A stretch of DNA of 12,654 bases from JBBQAA01 sp038254195 (lineage in GTDB: Bacteria; Actinomycetota; Thermoleophilia; Solirubrobacterales; Solirubrobacteraceae): positions 1 to 12,654 of the forward strand of contig JBBSGJ010000055.1 in the NCBI GenBank assembly GCA_038254195.1, read 5' to 3'. Of this stretch, positions 5,960 to 12,654 are shown in pieces. How positions within the stretch are numbered: the stretch's first letter is position 1; each line of letters starts with the position of its first letter. The notes under the pieces are model-generated. The model was not told where the DNA came from, ran no database searches, and saw only the letters and a program-made list of their open reading frames with translations. Made by a program: the position numbers and the translations under genes.

Positions 5960-8304
5960 ACGCCCTCGAGCCCGACGAGCTCGCCCTGATCGATGCGTAC
6001 TGGCGTGCCGCGAACTACCTCTCGGTCGGCCAGATCTACCTTCTCGCCAACCCGCTCGTCCGCGAGCCGCTGCGGCTGGAGCACGTCAAGCCGCGGCTCC
6101 TGGGCCACTGGGGCACGACCCCGGGGCTGAACTTCGTCTACGCGCACATGAACCGGGTGATCCGCGCGCACGACCTGGAGGCGATGTTCATCACGGGACC
6201 GGGTCACGGCGGACCGGGGATCGTCGCCAACGCCTACCTCGAGGGCACCTACGGCGAGGTCTACCCCGCGGTCCGCCCGGGGGAGGAGGGCCTGCGCCGG
6301 CTCTTTCGTCAGTTCTCCTTCCCGGGCGGGATACCGAGCCACGTCGCGCCCGAGACGCCGGGCTCGATCCACGAGGGCGGGGAGCTCGGCTACGCGCTCG
6401 TGCACGCCTACGGGGCGGTGTGGGACAACCCCGATCTGCTCGCCTGCTGCGTCGTCGGGGACGGCGAGGCCGAGACCGGGCCGCTCGCCGCGAGCTGGCA
6501 CTCGAACAAGTTCCTCAGCCCGGTCCGGGACGGCGCCGTCCTTCCGGTGCTGCACCTCAACGGCTACAAGATCGCCAATCCCACCGTCCTCGCGCGCATC
6601 CCGCACGACGAGCTCCGCGCGCTGCTCGAGGGCTACGGCCACCGGCCCTGGTTCGTCGAGGGGTCGGAGCCTGAGGAGATGCACGAGGCGATGGCCACCG
6701 CGCTCGACGAGATCGTGATGGAGATCCGGCGCATCCAGTCCGACGCCCGGGAGGGCGGTGCGGCGCAGCGGCCGCGCTGGCCGATGATCGTGCTGCGCAC
6801 GCCGAAGGGCTGGACCGGCCCCAAGGAGGTCGACGGCCTGCCCGCCGAGGGCTCGTTCCGCGCCCACCAGGTTCCCCTCGCCAAGCTGGCCGAGAACCCC
6901 GAGCACCTCGCCCAGCTCGAGGAGTGGCTGCGCTCCTACCGCCCGGAGGAGCTCTTCGACGCGGGCGGCCGGCTGCGCGACGAGCTCGCCGCGCTCGCCC
7001 CCTCGGGCCAGCGGCGCATGAGCGCCAACCCGCACGCCAACGGTGGCGCGCTCCTCCGTGACCTCGACCTGCCCGACTTCCGCCGCTACGGGGTCGACGT
7101 GCCCGAGCCGGCAAGCACATCGAGCGAGGCGACGCGCGTCCTCGGCGTGTTCCTGCGCGACGTCATGCGCGCGAACATGGACCGGTTCCGCGTGTTCGGC
7201 CCCGACGAGACGGTCTCGAACCGGCTCGGCGCGGTCCTCGAGGCGACCGACCGCGCGTGGGACGCCGAGCGCGAGCCGGGCGACGAGCACCTCGCGGCGG
7301 ACGGTCGCGTCATGGAGGTGCTCAGCGAGCACCTCTGTCAAGGCTGGCTCGAGGGCTACCTGCTCACCGGCCGCCACGGGATCTTCAACTGCTACGAGGC
7401 GTTCATCCACATCGTCGACTCGATGTTCAACCAGCACGCGAAGTGGTTGAAGGTTACGCGCGGCATCCCCTGGCGGCGGCCGATCGCCTCGCTCAACTAC
7501 CTGCTCAGCTCGCACGTCTGGCGCCAGGACCACAACGGGTTCTCCCACCAGGACCCGGGCTTCATCGACCACGTGGTGAGCAAGCGGCCGGAGATCGTGC
7601 GCGTCTACCTGCCGCCCGACGCCAACTGCCTGCTCTCGGTGGCCGACCACTGCCTGCGCTCGCGGGACTACGTGAACGTCATCGTCGCCGGCAAGCAGCT
7701 CGCGCTCGACTACCTGACCGTCGAGGAGGCGGTCGCCCACTGCACGCGGGGCCTCGGGATCTGGGAGTGGGCGAGCTCCGACGAGGGGGAGCCCCACGTC
7801 GTCATGGCGTGTGCGGGGGACGTGCCCACGCTCGAGACGCTCTCGGCGGTGGCCATCCTGCGCCGGGAGCTGCCGGAGCTCGCCGTCCGCGTGGTCAACG
7901 TCGTGGACCTCATGCGCCTCGTCCCCGAGCATGAGCATCCGCACGGGCTTCCCGACGCGGAGTTCGACGCGCTCTTCACCCCGAGCGGGCCGGTCATCTT
8001 CGCCTTCCACGGCTACCCGACGCTGATCCACCGGCTCACGTACCGGCGCACGAACCACGCCGGGCTCCACGTGCGCGGCTACCGGGAGGAGGGCACGACG
8101 ACGACGCCATTCGACATGGTCATGCTGAACGACCTCGACCGGTTCCACCTCGTCATGGACGTGATCGATCGCGTGCCCGGCCTCGGGTCGCGCGCGGCGC
8201 ACGTGCGCCAGCGCATGGTCGACGAGCGCCTTCGCCATCGCCAGTACACGCGCGAGGTCGGCGAGGACCCACCCGATGTGCGCGACTGGGTCTGGCCGGC
8301 GTAG
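5956..8304 (+). CDS. xfp: Phosphoketolase (xylulose-5-P/fructose-6-P)
   Basis: The 782-residue product is the normal family length (about 790). It is thiamine-diphosphate dependent and splits xylulose 5-phosphate, and often fructose 6-phosphate, with phosphate into acetyl phosphate plus glyceraldehyde 3-phosphate or erythrose 4-phosphate. Family motifs are intact: YWRAANYLSVGQIYLL near the N-terminus, GHWGTTPGLNF (50-60), the diphosphate/Mg site GDGEAETGPLAASWHSNKF (168-186), LNGYKIANP, PKGWTGPKE, SSHVWRQDHNGFSHQDPG (about 517-534) and NDLDRFH (725-731). ATG 5956 is chosen because the family N-terminus begins there; the frame is open further upstream but that part does not resemble the family. 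No Shine-Dalgarno is seen and the ATG overlaps the preceding small ORF. Acetate kinase follows after 12 nt, giving a two-step route from sugar phosphate to acetate and ATP. Sequence alone does not fix the substrate preference. Confidence 0.97.
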   Translation: MNALEPDELALIDAYWRAANYLSVGQIYLLANPLVREPLRLEHVKPRLLGHWGTTPGLNFVYAHMNRVIRAHDLEAMFITGPGHGGPGIVANAYLEGTYGEVYPAVRPGEEGLRRLFRQFSFPGGIPSHVAPETPGSIHEGGELGYALVHAYGAVWDNPDLLACCVVGDGEAETGPLAASWHSNKFLSPVRDGAVLPVLHLNGYKIANPTVLARIPHDELRALLEGYGHRPWFVEGSEPEEMHEAMATALDEIVMEIRRIQSDAREGGAAQRPRWPMIVLRTPKGWTGPKEVDGLPAEGSFRAHQVPLAKLAENPEHLAQLEEWLRSYRPEELFDAGGRLRDELAALAPSGQRRMSANPHANGGALLRDLDLPDFRRYGVDVPEPASTSSEATRVLGVFLRDVMRANMDRFRVFGPDETVSNRLGAVLEATDRAWDAEREPGDEHLAADGRVMEVLSEHLCQGWLEGYLLTGRHGIFNCYEAFIHIVDSMFNQHAKWLKVTRGIPWRRPIASLNYLLSSHVWRQDHNGFSHQDPGFIDHVVSKRPEIVRVYLPPDANCLLSVADHCLRSRDYVNVIVAGKQLALDYLTVEEAVAHCTRGLGIWEWASSDEGEPHVVMACAGDVPTLETLSAVAILRRELPELAVRVVNVVDLMRLVPEHEHPHGLPDAEFDALFTPSGPVIFAFHGYPTLIHRLTYRRTNHAGLHVRGYREEGTTTTPFDMVMLNDLDRFHLVMDVIDRVPGLGSRAAHVRQRMVDERLRHRQYTREVGEDPPDVRDWVWPA

Positions 8305-8316
8305 CGCGGCACCCGC

Positions 8317-9420
8317 GTGCGGGTCCTCGTCGTCAACGTGGGGTCGAGCAGCCTGAAGCTGCGCGTGCTCGACCACGACGACGCCGTCCTCGCCGACGAG
8401 GAGGTGCCCGCTCCTCGCGGAGAGATCGACGAGGAAACGCTGCACGCGGCCCTGGGTAGGTTTCCCCGCCCGGACGCGATCGGTCATCGCATCGTGCACG
8501 GCGGCGAGCGCTACCGTCGTCCGACGCGGCTCGCTCCACGCGTCGTCGAGGATCTCCGGTCGCTGAGCGCTCTGGCGCCCCTGCATCAGCCGAGGGCGCT
8601 GGCGGCGCTCGGCGCCGTCGAACGGGTGCTGCCGAACGTCCCCGCCGTGGCGTGCTTCGACACCGCCTTCCACGCGGCGCTGCCCGCCGCCGCGGCGACC
8701 TACGCCCTGCCGAGCGCCTGGCGGGAGCGCTGGCCGTTGCGCCGCTACGGCTTCCACGGTCTATCCCACGCCTACGCCGCGCGCCGAGCGGCCGAGCTGC
8801 TGGAGCGTGATCTCGGTGACGTGCGGATCGTGAGCTGCCATCTCGGGGCGGGCGCGTCGCTCGCCGCGGTTGCCGGTGGGCGGTCGGTCGACACCACGAT
8901 GGGGTTCACGCCCCTCGAGGGGCTCGTCATGGCCACGCGCTCGGGGAGCGTCGACCCGGGGCTGGTCCTGTGGCTCATGCGACAAGACGAGCTGGACGCA
9001 GCGCAGGTCGCCGAGGCGCTCGAGCACGAGTCCGGCCTGGCCGGCCTGGCGGGGACGGACGACATGCGCGCCGTCCTCGCGGGGGCCACTGCCGGAGATG
9101 CCGACGCTTCGCTGGCGCTCGACGTCTACGTCCATCGCCTGCGGGCCGGCATCGCCGCGATGGCCGCCGCGCTGGGCGGGCTCGACGCGCTCGTCTTCAC
9201 CGGTCGGGTCGGCGAGCGTGCGCCGCAGGTGCGCGCGCTGGCGGCGCGCGGGCTCGGGTTCCTCGGCGTCCGGGTGGATCCGGCCGCCAACGCCGCCGCG
9301 GCTCTGGACGCCGACATCGCGGCGGCCGCGTCGGCCGTGCGCACGCTCGTGGTCGCCTCGCGCGAGGACCTCGAGATCGCCCGAGAGGTCCGCGAGACGC
9401 TCGACGGGGCGACGCCGTAG
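8317..9420 (+). CDS. ackA: Acetate kinase
   Basis: The 367-residue product converts acetyl phosphate plus ADP to acetate plus ATP. The GTG start gives MRVLVVNVGSSSLK, with the conserved Asn7 and the phosphate loop. HRIVHGGERY (57-66), FDTAFH (114-119), YGFHGLSH (144-151), CHLGAGAS (174-181) and TPLEGLVMATRSGSVDPG (198-215, with the catalytic Arg) all match the ASKHA acetokinase family, and the end retains ASREDLEIARE. It is some 30 residues shorter than the E. coli enzyme. One oddity is that the ADP-site motif usually GGIGEN reads GRVGER (296-301). No ribosome site precedes the GTG, so translation is probably coupled to phosphoketolase 12 nt upstream. With phosphoketolase it forms a substrate-level ATP module without phosphotransacetylase, which is not in this window. 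Confidence 0.96.
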   Translation: MRVLVVNVGSSSLKLRVLDHDDAVLADEEVPAPRGEIDEETLHAALGRFPRPDAIGHRIVHGGERYRRPTRLAPRVVEDLRSLSALAPLHQPRALAALGAVERVLPNVPAVACFDTAFHAALPAAAATYALPSAWRERWPLRRYGFHGLSHAYAARRAAELLERDLGDVRIVSCHLGAGASLAAVAGGRSVDTTMGFTPLEGLVMATRSGSVDPGLVLWLMRQDELDAAQVAEALEHESGLAGLAGTDDMRAVLAGATAGDADASLALDVYVHRLRAGIAAMAAALGGLDALVFTGRVGERAPQVRALAARGLGFLGVRVDPAANAAAALDADIAAAASAVRTLVVASREDLEIAREVRETLDGATP

Positions 9421-9421
9421 G

Positions 9422-9445
9422 GATCCACCCGAGGCAGAGTGGATC
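9422..9445 (+). terminator. Hairpin just after acetate kinase
   Basis: GATCCAC (9422-9428) pairs with GTGGATC (9439-9445) around a 10-nt loop, starting 2 nt after the acetate kinase stop. There is no U-tract. It could be a weak terminator or an mRNA 3' stabiliser that separates the oxidoreductase from the operon. An alternative pairing, GGATCG (9441-9446) with CGATCC (9455-9460), would compete with it. Confidence 0.3.
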
Positions 9446-9523
9446 GTGCGGAGGCGATCCCGGGTCGAGAGCCCAAGCCGTGCCCTGCGGGCCCGAGCAG
9501 ATGGGTCGATCGAGCAACGAGGC

Positions 9524-9529
9524 TATGGT
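9524..9529 (+). promoter_or_regulatory. Weak -10 candidate for the oxidoreductase
   Basis: TATGGT fits TANNNT, 51 nt before ATG 9581, but there is no clear -35. The 160-nt gap after acetate kinase makes a separate promoter plausible. Nothing else recognisable is in this gap apart from the hairpins near 9422-9460. Confidence 0.25.
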
Positions 9530-9580
9530 GGTGGCGCCGGCCACCGACACCGCCCATCAGCCCAGCGAGAGACGCGAGCC

Positions 9581-10828
9581 ATGAACCCGACGGACCCGCA
9601 CCAACCGCTCGAAGTCCTCGTCGCCGGCGGCGGCGTCGCCGGGCTCGAGGCCATGCTCGCCCTGCGAGCCCTCGCCGGCGAAGCGGTCGCGGTCACGCTC
9701 CTGTCGCCCGAGACGGAGTTCGTGCACCGGCCGACGGCGGTCGGCGATCCGTTCGCCATGGGCGCCGCCCGCCGGTATGACCTCGCCGCCGTGGCGGCCG
9801 ACGCGGGTGCGACGTTTTGGCAGGGCGCGCTCGCGCGCGTCGACCCGGATCGTCACGAGGTGGTGACCGACGGCGGGGAGATGCTGCGCTACGGCGTGCT
9901 CGTGGTGGCTCTCGGCGCGCGGCCGGTGCCCGCGGTGACCGGCGCCCTGACCTTCACCGGCCCGGCCGAGGCCGAGGCGATGCACGGGCTGATCCAGGAT
10001 CTCGAGCAGGGGTTCGTCAAGCGCGTGGCCTTCGTGATGCCCCGTGGCGTCACCTGGCCGCTGCCCCTCTACGAACTGGCGCTGATGACGGCGACGCGGG
10101 CCTTCGACGAGGGCTTCGACGACGTCCACGTCACGCTCGTCACGCCGGAGCGAAGCCCGCTGCACGTCTTCGGCGAGCGGGCGAGCGAAGGGGTGGCGAG
10201 CCTCCTCGCAGCGGCCGGCGTCACCGTGCTGACGGGCAGCGAGGGCGTGCCGTCGGGGCAGCGCGCGCTCATCGTCCAGCCCGGAGATCGCGCCCTGCCG
10301 GTAGACCGCGTGGTCGCCCTGCCGCGACTCGAAGGGCCGCGCCTCCCCGGCGTGCCCGCCGACGAGCGGGGCTTCATCGTGACCGATGGGCACGGCCAGG
10401 TGCGAGACGTTCCCGACGTCTTCGCCGCCGGCGACGGCACCGCCTATCCGGTGAAGCAGGGCGGCCTCGCGGCCGAGCAGGCCGACGCGGTGGCGCGGGC
10501 CATCGCCGCGCGGGTGGGCGCACGCGTCAATCCGGCGCCCTTCGAGCCGGTGCTGCGCGGGATCCTCCTGACCGGGAACGCGCCGCAGCACCTCCGCGCG
10601 CGGGTGCACGACGACGGCAGCGTCGCCTCCGCGATCGCGCCGCACGCCCTGTGGTGGCCGCCCACGAAGATCGCGGCCCACTTCCTCGGCCGCTATCTCA
10701 CCGATCGCGACGAGCAGGGCGGCCTGCGCCCGCCCATCCCCCCGGAGGCCACCCGCGTGGAGGTCAAGCTCGCCCCGGTGTCCGACGGCGCTCGCCGCGG
10801 TCCCGGGCTCGAGCTCCTGGGGATGTAG
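9581..10828 (+). CDS. FAD-dependent pyridine nucleotide-disulfide-type oxidoreductase (SQR/NDH-2-like), cysteine-free
   Basis: The 415-residue product has an N-terminal dinucleotide fold with GGGVAGLEA (16-24) for FAD and a second flavin motif DVFAAGDGTAYPVKQGG (279-295) followed by AAEQADAVARAIA. This is the architecture of type II NADH dehydrogenases and sulfide:quinone reductases. I find no Cys anywhere in the protein, which rules out the Cys-based chemistry of true sulfide:quinone reductases and disulfide reductases. The middle NAD-binding motif is also not an obvious GxGxxG (the segment reads RVAFVMPRGVTWPLPLYELAL). It may be an NAD(P)H- or quinone-linked dehydrogenase with an unassigned donor. 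A start at ATG 9581 puts the FAD motif at residue 16, as usual; the frame stays open upstream over the acetate kinase gene but that part is a shadow. Lying behind the phosphoketolase pair suggests redox balancing, not proven. Confidence 0.85.
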   Translation: MNPTDPHQPLEVLVAGGGVAGLEAMLALRALAGEAVAVTLLSPETEFVHRPTAVGDPFAMGAARRYDLAAVAADAGATFWQGALARVDPDRHEVVTDGGEMLRYGVLVVALGARPVPAVTGALTFTGPAEAEAMHGLIQDLEQGFVKRVAFVMPRGVTWPLPLYELALMTATRAFDEGFDDVHVTLVTPERSPLHVFGERASEGVASLLAAAGVTVLTGSEGVPSGQRALIVQPGDRALPVDRVVALPRLEGPRLPGVPADERGFIVTDGHGQVRDVPDVFAAGDGTAYPVKQGGLAAEQADAVARAIAARVGARVNPAPFEPVLRGILLTGNAPQHLRARVHDDGSVASAIAPHALWWPPTKIAAHFLGRYLTDRDEQGGLRPPIPPEATRVEVKLAPVSDGARRGPGLELLGM

Positions 10829-10903
10829 TCGCCGTCCAATCTCTCGGTTCTCCATTGCGGGCTCGTACGCTTTCGCGCTGCAGGCGCTCCCGGTGGCGGC
10901 GAG

Positions 10904-11291
10904 TCAGCGGGCTGAGGTGGGCGAGCGCCTCGAGCGCACGTGGCCGAGGATGCCGCGCCGAGGCGTCGGACCCCAGTACCGGCTGTCGTCGGACTCTCCG
11001 CGGTTGTCCCCGAGGACGAAGTAGGTGCCCGGTCGAACGCGTATTGGCCCGAGGTCGCACTCCGGTCCGTCGCCGCAGGCCCGCCGGACGTAGCGCTCGC
11101 GCAGCGCTCGACCGTCCACCACCGCGCGTCCGTGGCGAATCGCGACGCGCTCCCCGGGGCGTGCGATGACGCGCTTGATGAAGAACGGCCTGCGAGCTCG
11201 CGGCGAGCACGGTCACCGCGCTCCCGACGAGGGCCGCGAGGCCGACCACGACGAGAGCGGGGGAGCGCACTGCGCGGGATTCTACCCGCAC
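10904..11291 (-). pseudogene. Signal peptidase I relic lacking the serine box, frameshifted
   Basis: On the minus strand a GTG at 11291 opens a short N-terminus with one membrane helix (SPALVVVGLAALVGSAVTVLA). Near 11190 the reading frame breaks and the homology continues in another frame as FFIKRVIARPGERVAIRHG, the catalytic-Lys box of S26 signal peptidases, then RPGTYFVLGDNRGESDDSR and YWGPTPRRGILGHV, ending at 10904. The Ser-containing box (SGSMxPT) and the tens of residues that normally lie between helix and Lys box are missing. A deletion therefore removed the nucleophile and shifted the frame, and no functional peptidase can be made. The C-terminal part is well conserved, so the loss looks recent. 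The gene is convergent with the oxidoreductase (gap 75 nt, nothing else seen). Confidence 0.75.
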
Positions 11292-11354
11292 CGTGGCGGG
11301 CTGGCCCGTCGCGCATCGAGACAGGCGAGGGCGGGCGCGATCGCCCCGGTCCGG

Positions 11355-11465
11355 CTACACGAACGTGAGAACCGCGAGCGCGGCCACCGACGTGGCGACG
11401 AGGGAGAGGGCCAGAGCGGTGAGCACGCGACCCGTCTCCTTGCTCGGCAACGTGCGGATGACGGG
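11355..11465 (-). pseudogene. 3' end of a second Nramp-family gene
   Basis: The minus strand ends ETGRVLTALALSLVATSV then AALAVLTFV and stop. This matches the last residues of the intact transporter at 3634-4956 in 20 of 26 positions, and the last 81 nt agree at 68 positions (counted by hand, 84%). Homology may extend over VIRTLPSKE to about 11465 and then stops; the frame upstream is unrelated. It is a truncated relic of a paralogue in the same orientation as the intact gene, 7.7 kb away. A 35-residue single-helix protein is possible but unlikely. Confidence 0.75.
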
Positions 11466-11578
11466 GGCCGGCTCGTGTCGGGACCATGGGGGCCGTTGAC
11501 GATTTGCATCCCGCCGCAGCCACGGGAGCGGCAAGTCCAGATGCCCCATCGTCCTCGAAACGCAAGACTGGTCCCGTG

Positions 11579-12301
11579 ATGGCTCGTGGTCAGTCGCGCG
11601 ACGCCGGCTCCGACCGGCGCTTCGATCCGGCGTCGCTCATCGGGCTCGACGAACCCGTCCAGCGCTACTTTCGCCATGCCATTCGCGAGGGCGCCATCCT
11701 TCACCAAGGCATCCGCCTGACGATGGAAGGGCGGATCAAGGTGGGCCGATGGCTCTCCTTCACCGCCGAGCAGGAGTTCGACGGCCACGACTTCGCCTGG
11801 CGAGCCCGCGCCGGCTGGGGACCGATCAAGCCGCTGCACGTCGTCGACCGCTACTGCGACGGCACGGGCAGCACCGACGGCCGGGTGCTCGGCCGGATTC
11901 CGTTCCTGCACGCCGACGACCAGAACACGTCGCGCGGCCGCGGGCCGCGCGGCGGCCGAGAGCATCTGGGTCCCAGGCATGCTGCTGCCCGAGCGAGGCG
12001 CGCGCTGGCGCGCCGAGAGCGAGAACTTCATCGTGGCGAGCATCGCGGTGCCGCCCGAGCAGCCGGAGCTCGAGCTGCGCATCGACGAGGGGGGCGCGGT
12101 GCGCACTGTGAGCCTCTTGCGCTGGGGCAACGTGGGTCAGCAGGACTTCGGGTACATCCCGTTCGGTGGGGACGTCGAGGCCGAGCGTCGGTTCGGCGAC
12201 CCCTTGCTCCCGAGCAGGCTCACCGTCGGGTGGTGTTCGGGACTCCGCGCTTCGCGCCGTTCTTCGAGGCGGTCGTGCTCGGTGCCGAACCCTTCGGTTG
12301 A
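11579..12301 (+). pseudogene. DUF6544-type gene with two frame breaks
   Basis: The pieces assemble into one DUF6544-like protein of about 241 residues if read through two shifts. Part 1 (ATG 11579, alternative ATG 11486) runs LIGLDEPVQRYFRHAI ... RWLSFTAEQEFDG ... FLHADDQNTSR. Near 11931-11937 the frame changes to RAAAESIWVPGMLLPERGARW ... IPFGGDVEAERRFGDPLLPSR. Near 12229-12236 it returns to the first frame for FGTPRFAPFFEAVVLGAEPFG and stop. Loss of 2 nt from a GC repeat and of one G from a GGTGGTGG run would explain both. The family has no known function to my knowledge. Sequencing error in repetitive GC is an alternative to true decay; two errors in one gene beside other relics make decay the better bet. 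Confidence 0.65.
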
Positions 12302-12346
12302 CGCCCGCCCGGTGATCAATGTGGAGTGAAGCTCCGAACGGTCTGG

Positions 12347-12480
12347 CCGTACCACTGCCTCGGAGCACTCGAGTCGTGCCGCTATCTCCGCGTAGTCCTG
12401 TTCGGCGAGGACTCGGGCGTGCACCGAAGCCCGCTGCTCGCTGGAAGCTCGGCCAGCAAGCTGCGCAAACGATTACGCAC
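12347..12480 (-). pseudogene. Scrap of a sigma-70 family factor, region 4
   Basis: On the minus strand, ASSEQRASVHARVLAEQDY followed by AEIAARLECSEAVVR matches the helix-turn-helix of ECF-type sigma factor region 4. After VVR the expected KRVSRGL continuation is lost. Upstream, the linker-like NRLRSLLAELPA continues only in a different frame (break near 12440), and the homologous frame has a TAA at 12475-12473. Both ends and the frame are broken, so it is a pseudogene fragment between the OsmC stop (12519) and the DUF6544 relic. Confidence 0.55.
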
Positions 12481-12518
12481 TACGGGTAGAGCCGCGTCTG
12501 ACTCACGCGGACACCGAG

Positions 12519-12654
12519 CTACACGAACGTCAGCTCCGTCCGGATGTCGATCGCCCCTTCGAGGCTGCGGGCCACCGGACAGAACCGGGCGTGGAAGCCG
12601 TGAACGCGCTCGACCTCGTCACGACGCTCCTCGGGGATGCCGGAGAGGCGGTAG
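12519..12654 (-). CDS. OsmC/Ohr-family protein, C-terminal 44 residues only
   Basis: The minus strand from the window edge reads YRLSGIPEERRDEVERVHGF then HARFCPVARSLEGAIDIRTE and ends at TAG 12519. The FCPVARSLEGAI segment is the C-terminal signature of OsmC-family proteins, in which this Cys is one of two that reduce organic hydroperoxides. The first Cys and the N-terminus lie beyond the window, so activity cannot be judged. The gene reads toward the sigma-factor scrap. Confidence 0.8.
   Translation of the reverse strand, partial: YRLSGIPEERRDEVERVHGFHARFCPVARSLEGAIDIRTELTFV

Noticed and set aside
5914..8757. 947-codon open frame on the minus strand opposite phosphoketolase and acetate kinase
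   Set aside because: It is antisense to two strongly conserved genes, and its translation is low-complexity (Val/Glu/Arg/His) as expected from GC-rich codon shadowing.
8870..9580. Long N-terminal extension of the oxidoreductase frame over acetate kinase
   Set aside because: The FAD motif normally lies near the N-terminus, and the extension is an Arg/Pro/Ser-rich shadow of acetate kinase.
11355..12521. The shared 12-mer CTACACGAACGT at 11355 and 12519 as a possible repeat or attachment site
   Set aside because: Both are simply codons for Thr-Phe-Val-stop at the ends of two unrelated proteins; the match does not extend.

Overview
This is a very GC-rich stretch with actinobacterial traits: GTG starts, few clear Shine-Dalgarno sites, and at least one TANNNT -10 box placed as for a leaderless message. 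The protein sequences suggest a Thermoleophilia/Solirubrobacter-like actinomycete. That taxonomic guess comes from pattern recognition and was not searched.

Left part (1-1717): a membrane-anchored C39-like cysteine peptidase (minus strand, cut by the window edge) is divergent from a class I SAM methyltransferase. Two near-identical dyads (TCCTACAGNNNGTAGGR) lie between them. Each covers the likely -10 region of one gene, which looks like a shared two-operator switch.

Metal part (1770-4956, minus strand): a Tat-exported, lipobox-bearing three-domain multicopper oxidase with a Met-rich insert, preceded by a possible 39-codon coupled leader ORF and dyads. Upstream lies an Nramp-superfamily transporter whose TM1 and TM6 metal-site motifs depart from the Mn/Fe type and resemble Nramp-related Mg transporters. 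A Pat-like GNAT acetyltransferase (5004-5576) lies just upstream on the same strand.

Carbon part (5762-10828, plus strand): a 65-codon ORF carrying only the back half of a LuxR-type HTH overlaps, by ATGA, the start of a full phosphoketolase. Acetate kinase follows 12 nt later, and then an FAD-dependent SQR/NDH-2-like oxidoreductase that has no cysteine at all. Phosphoketolase makes acetyl phosphate, and acetate kinase turns it into ATP and acetate. The divergent GNAT enzyme could tie acetyl-CoA status to protein acetylation (inference).

Right part (10829-12518) is a gene graveyard: a signal peptidase I relic that has lost its serine box, the last ~26-35 codons of a second Nramp gene (84% DNA identity to the intact gene's end over 81 nt, hand-counted), a DUF6544-type gene with two frame breaks, and a sigma-70 region 4 scrap. 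The window ends in the C-terminus of an OsmC-family protein (minus strand). I saw no tRNA, rRNA, CRISPR array, IS element or transposase.
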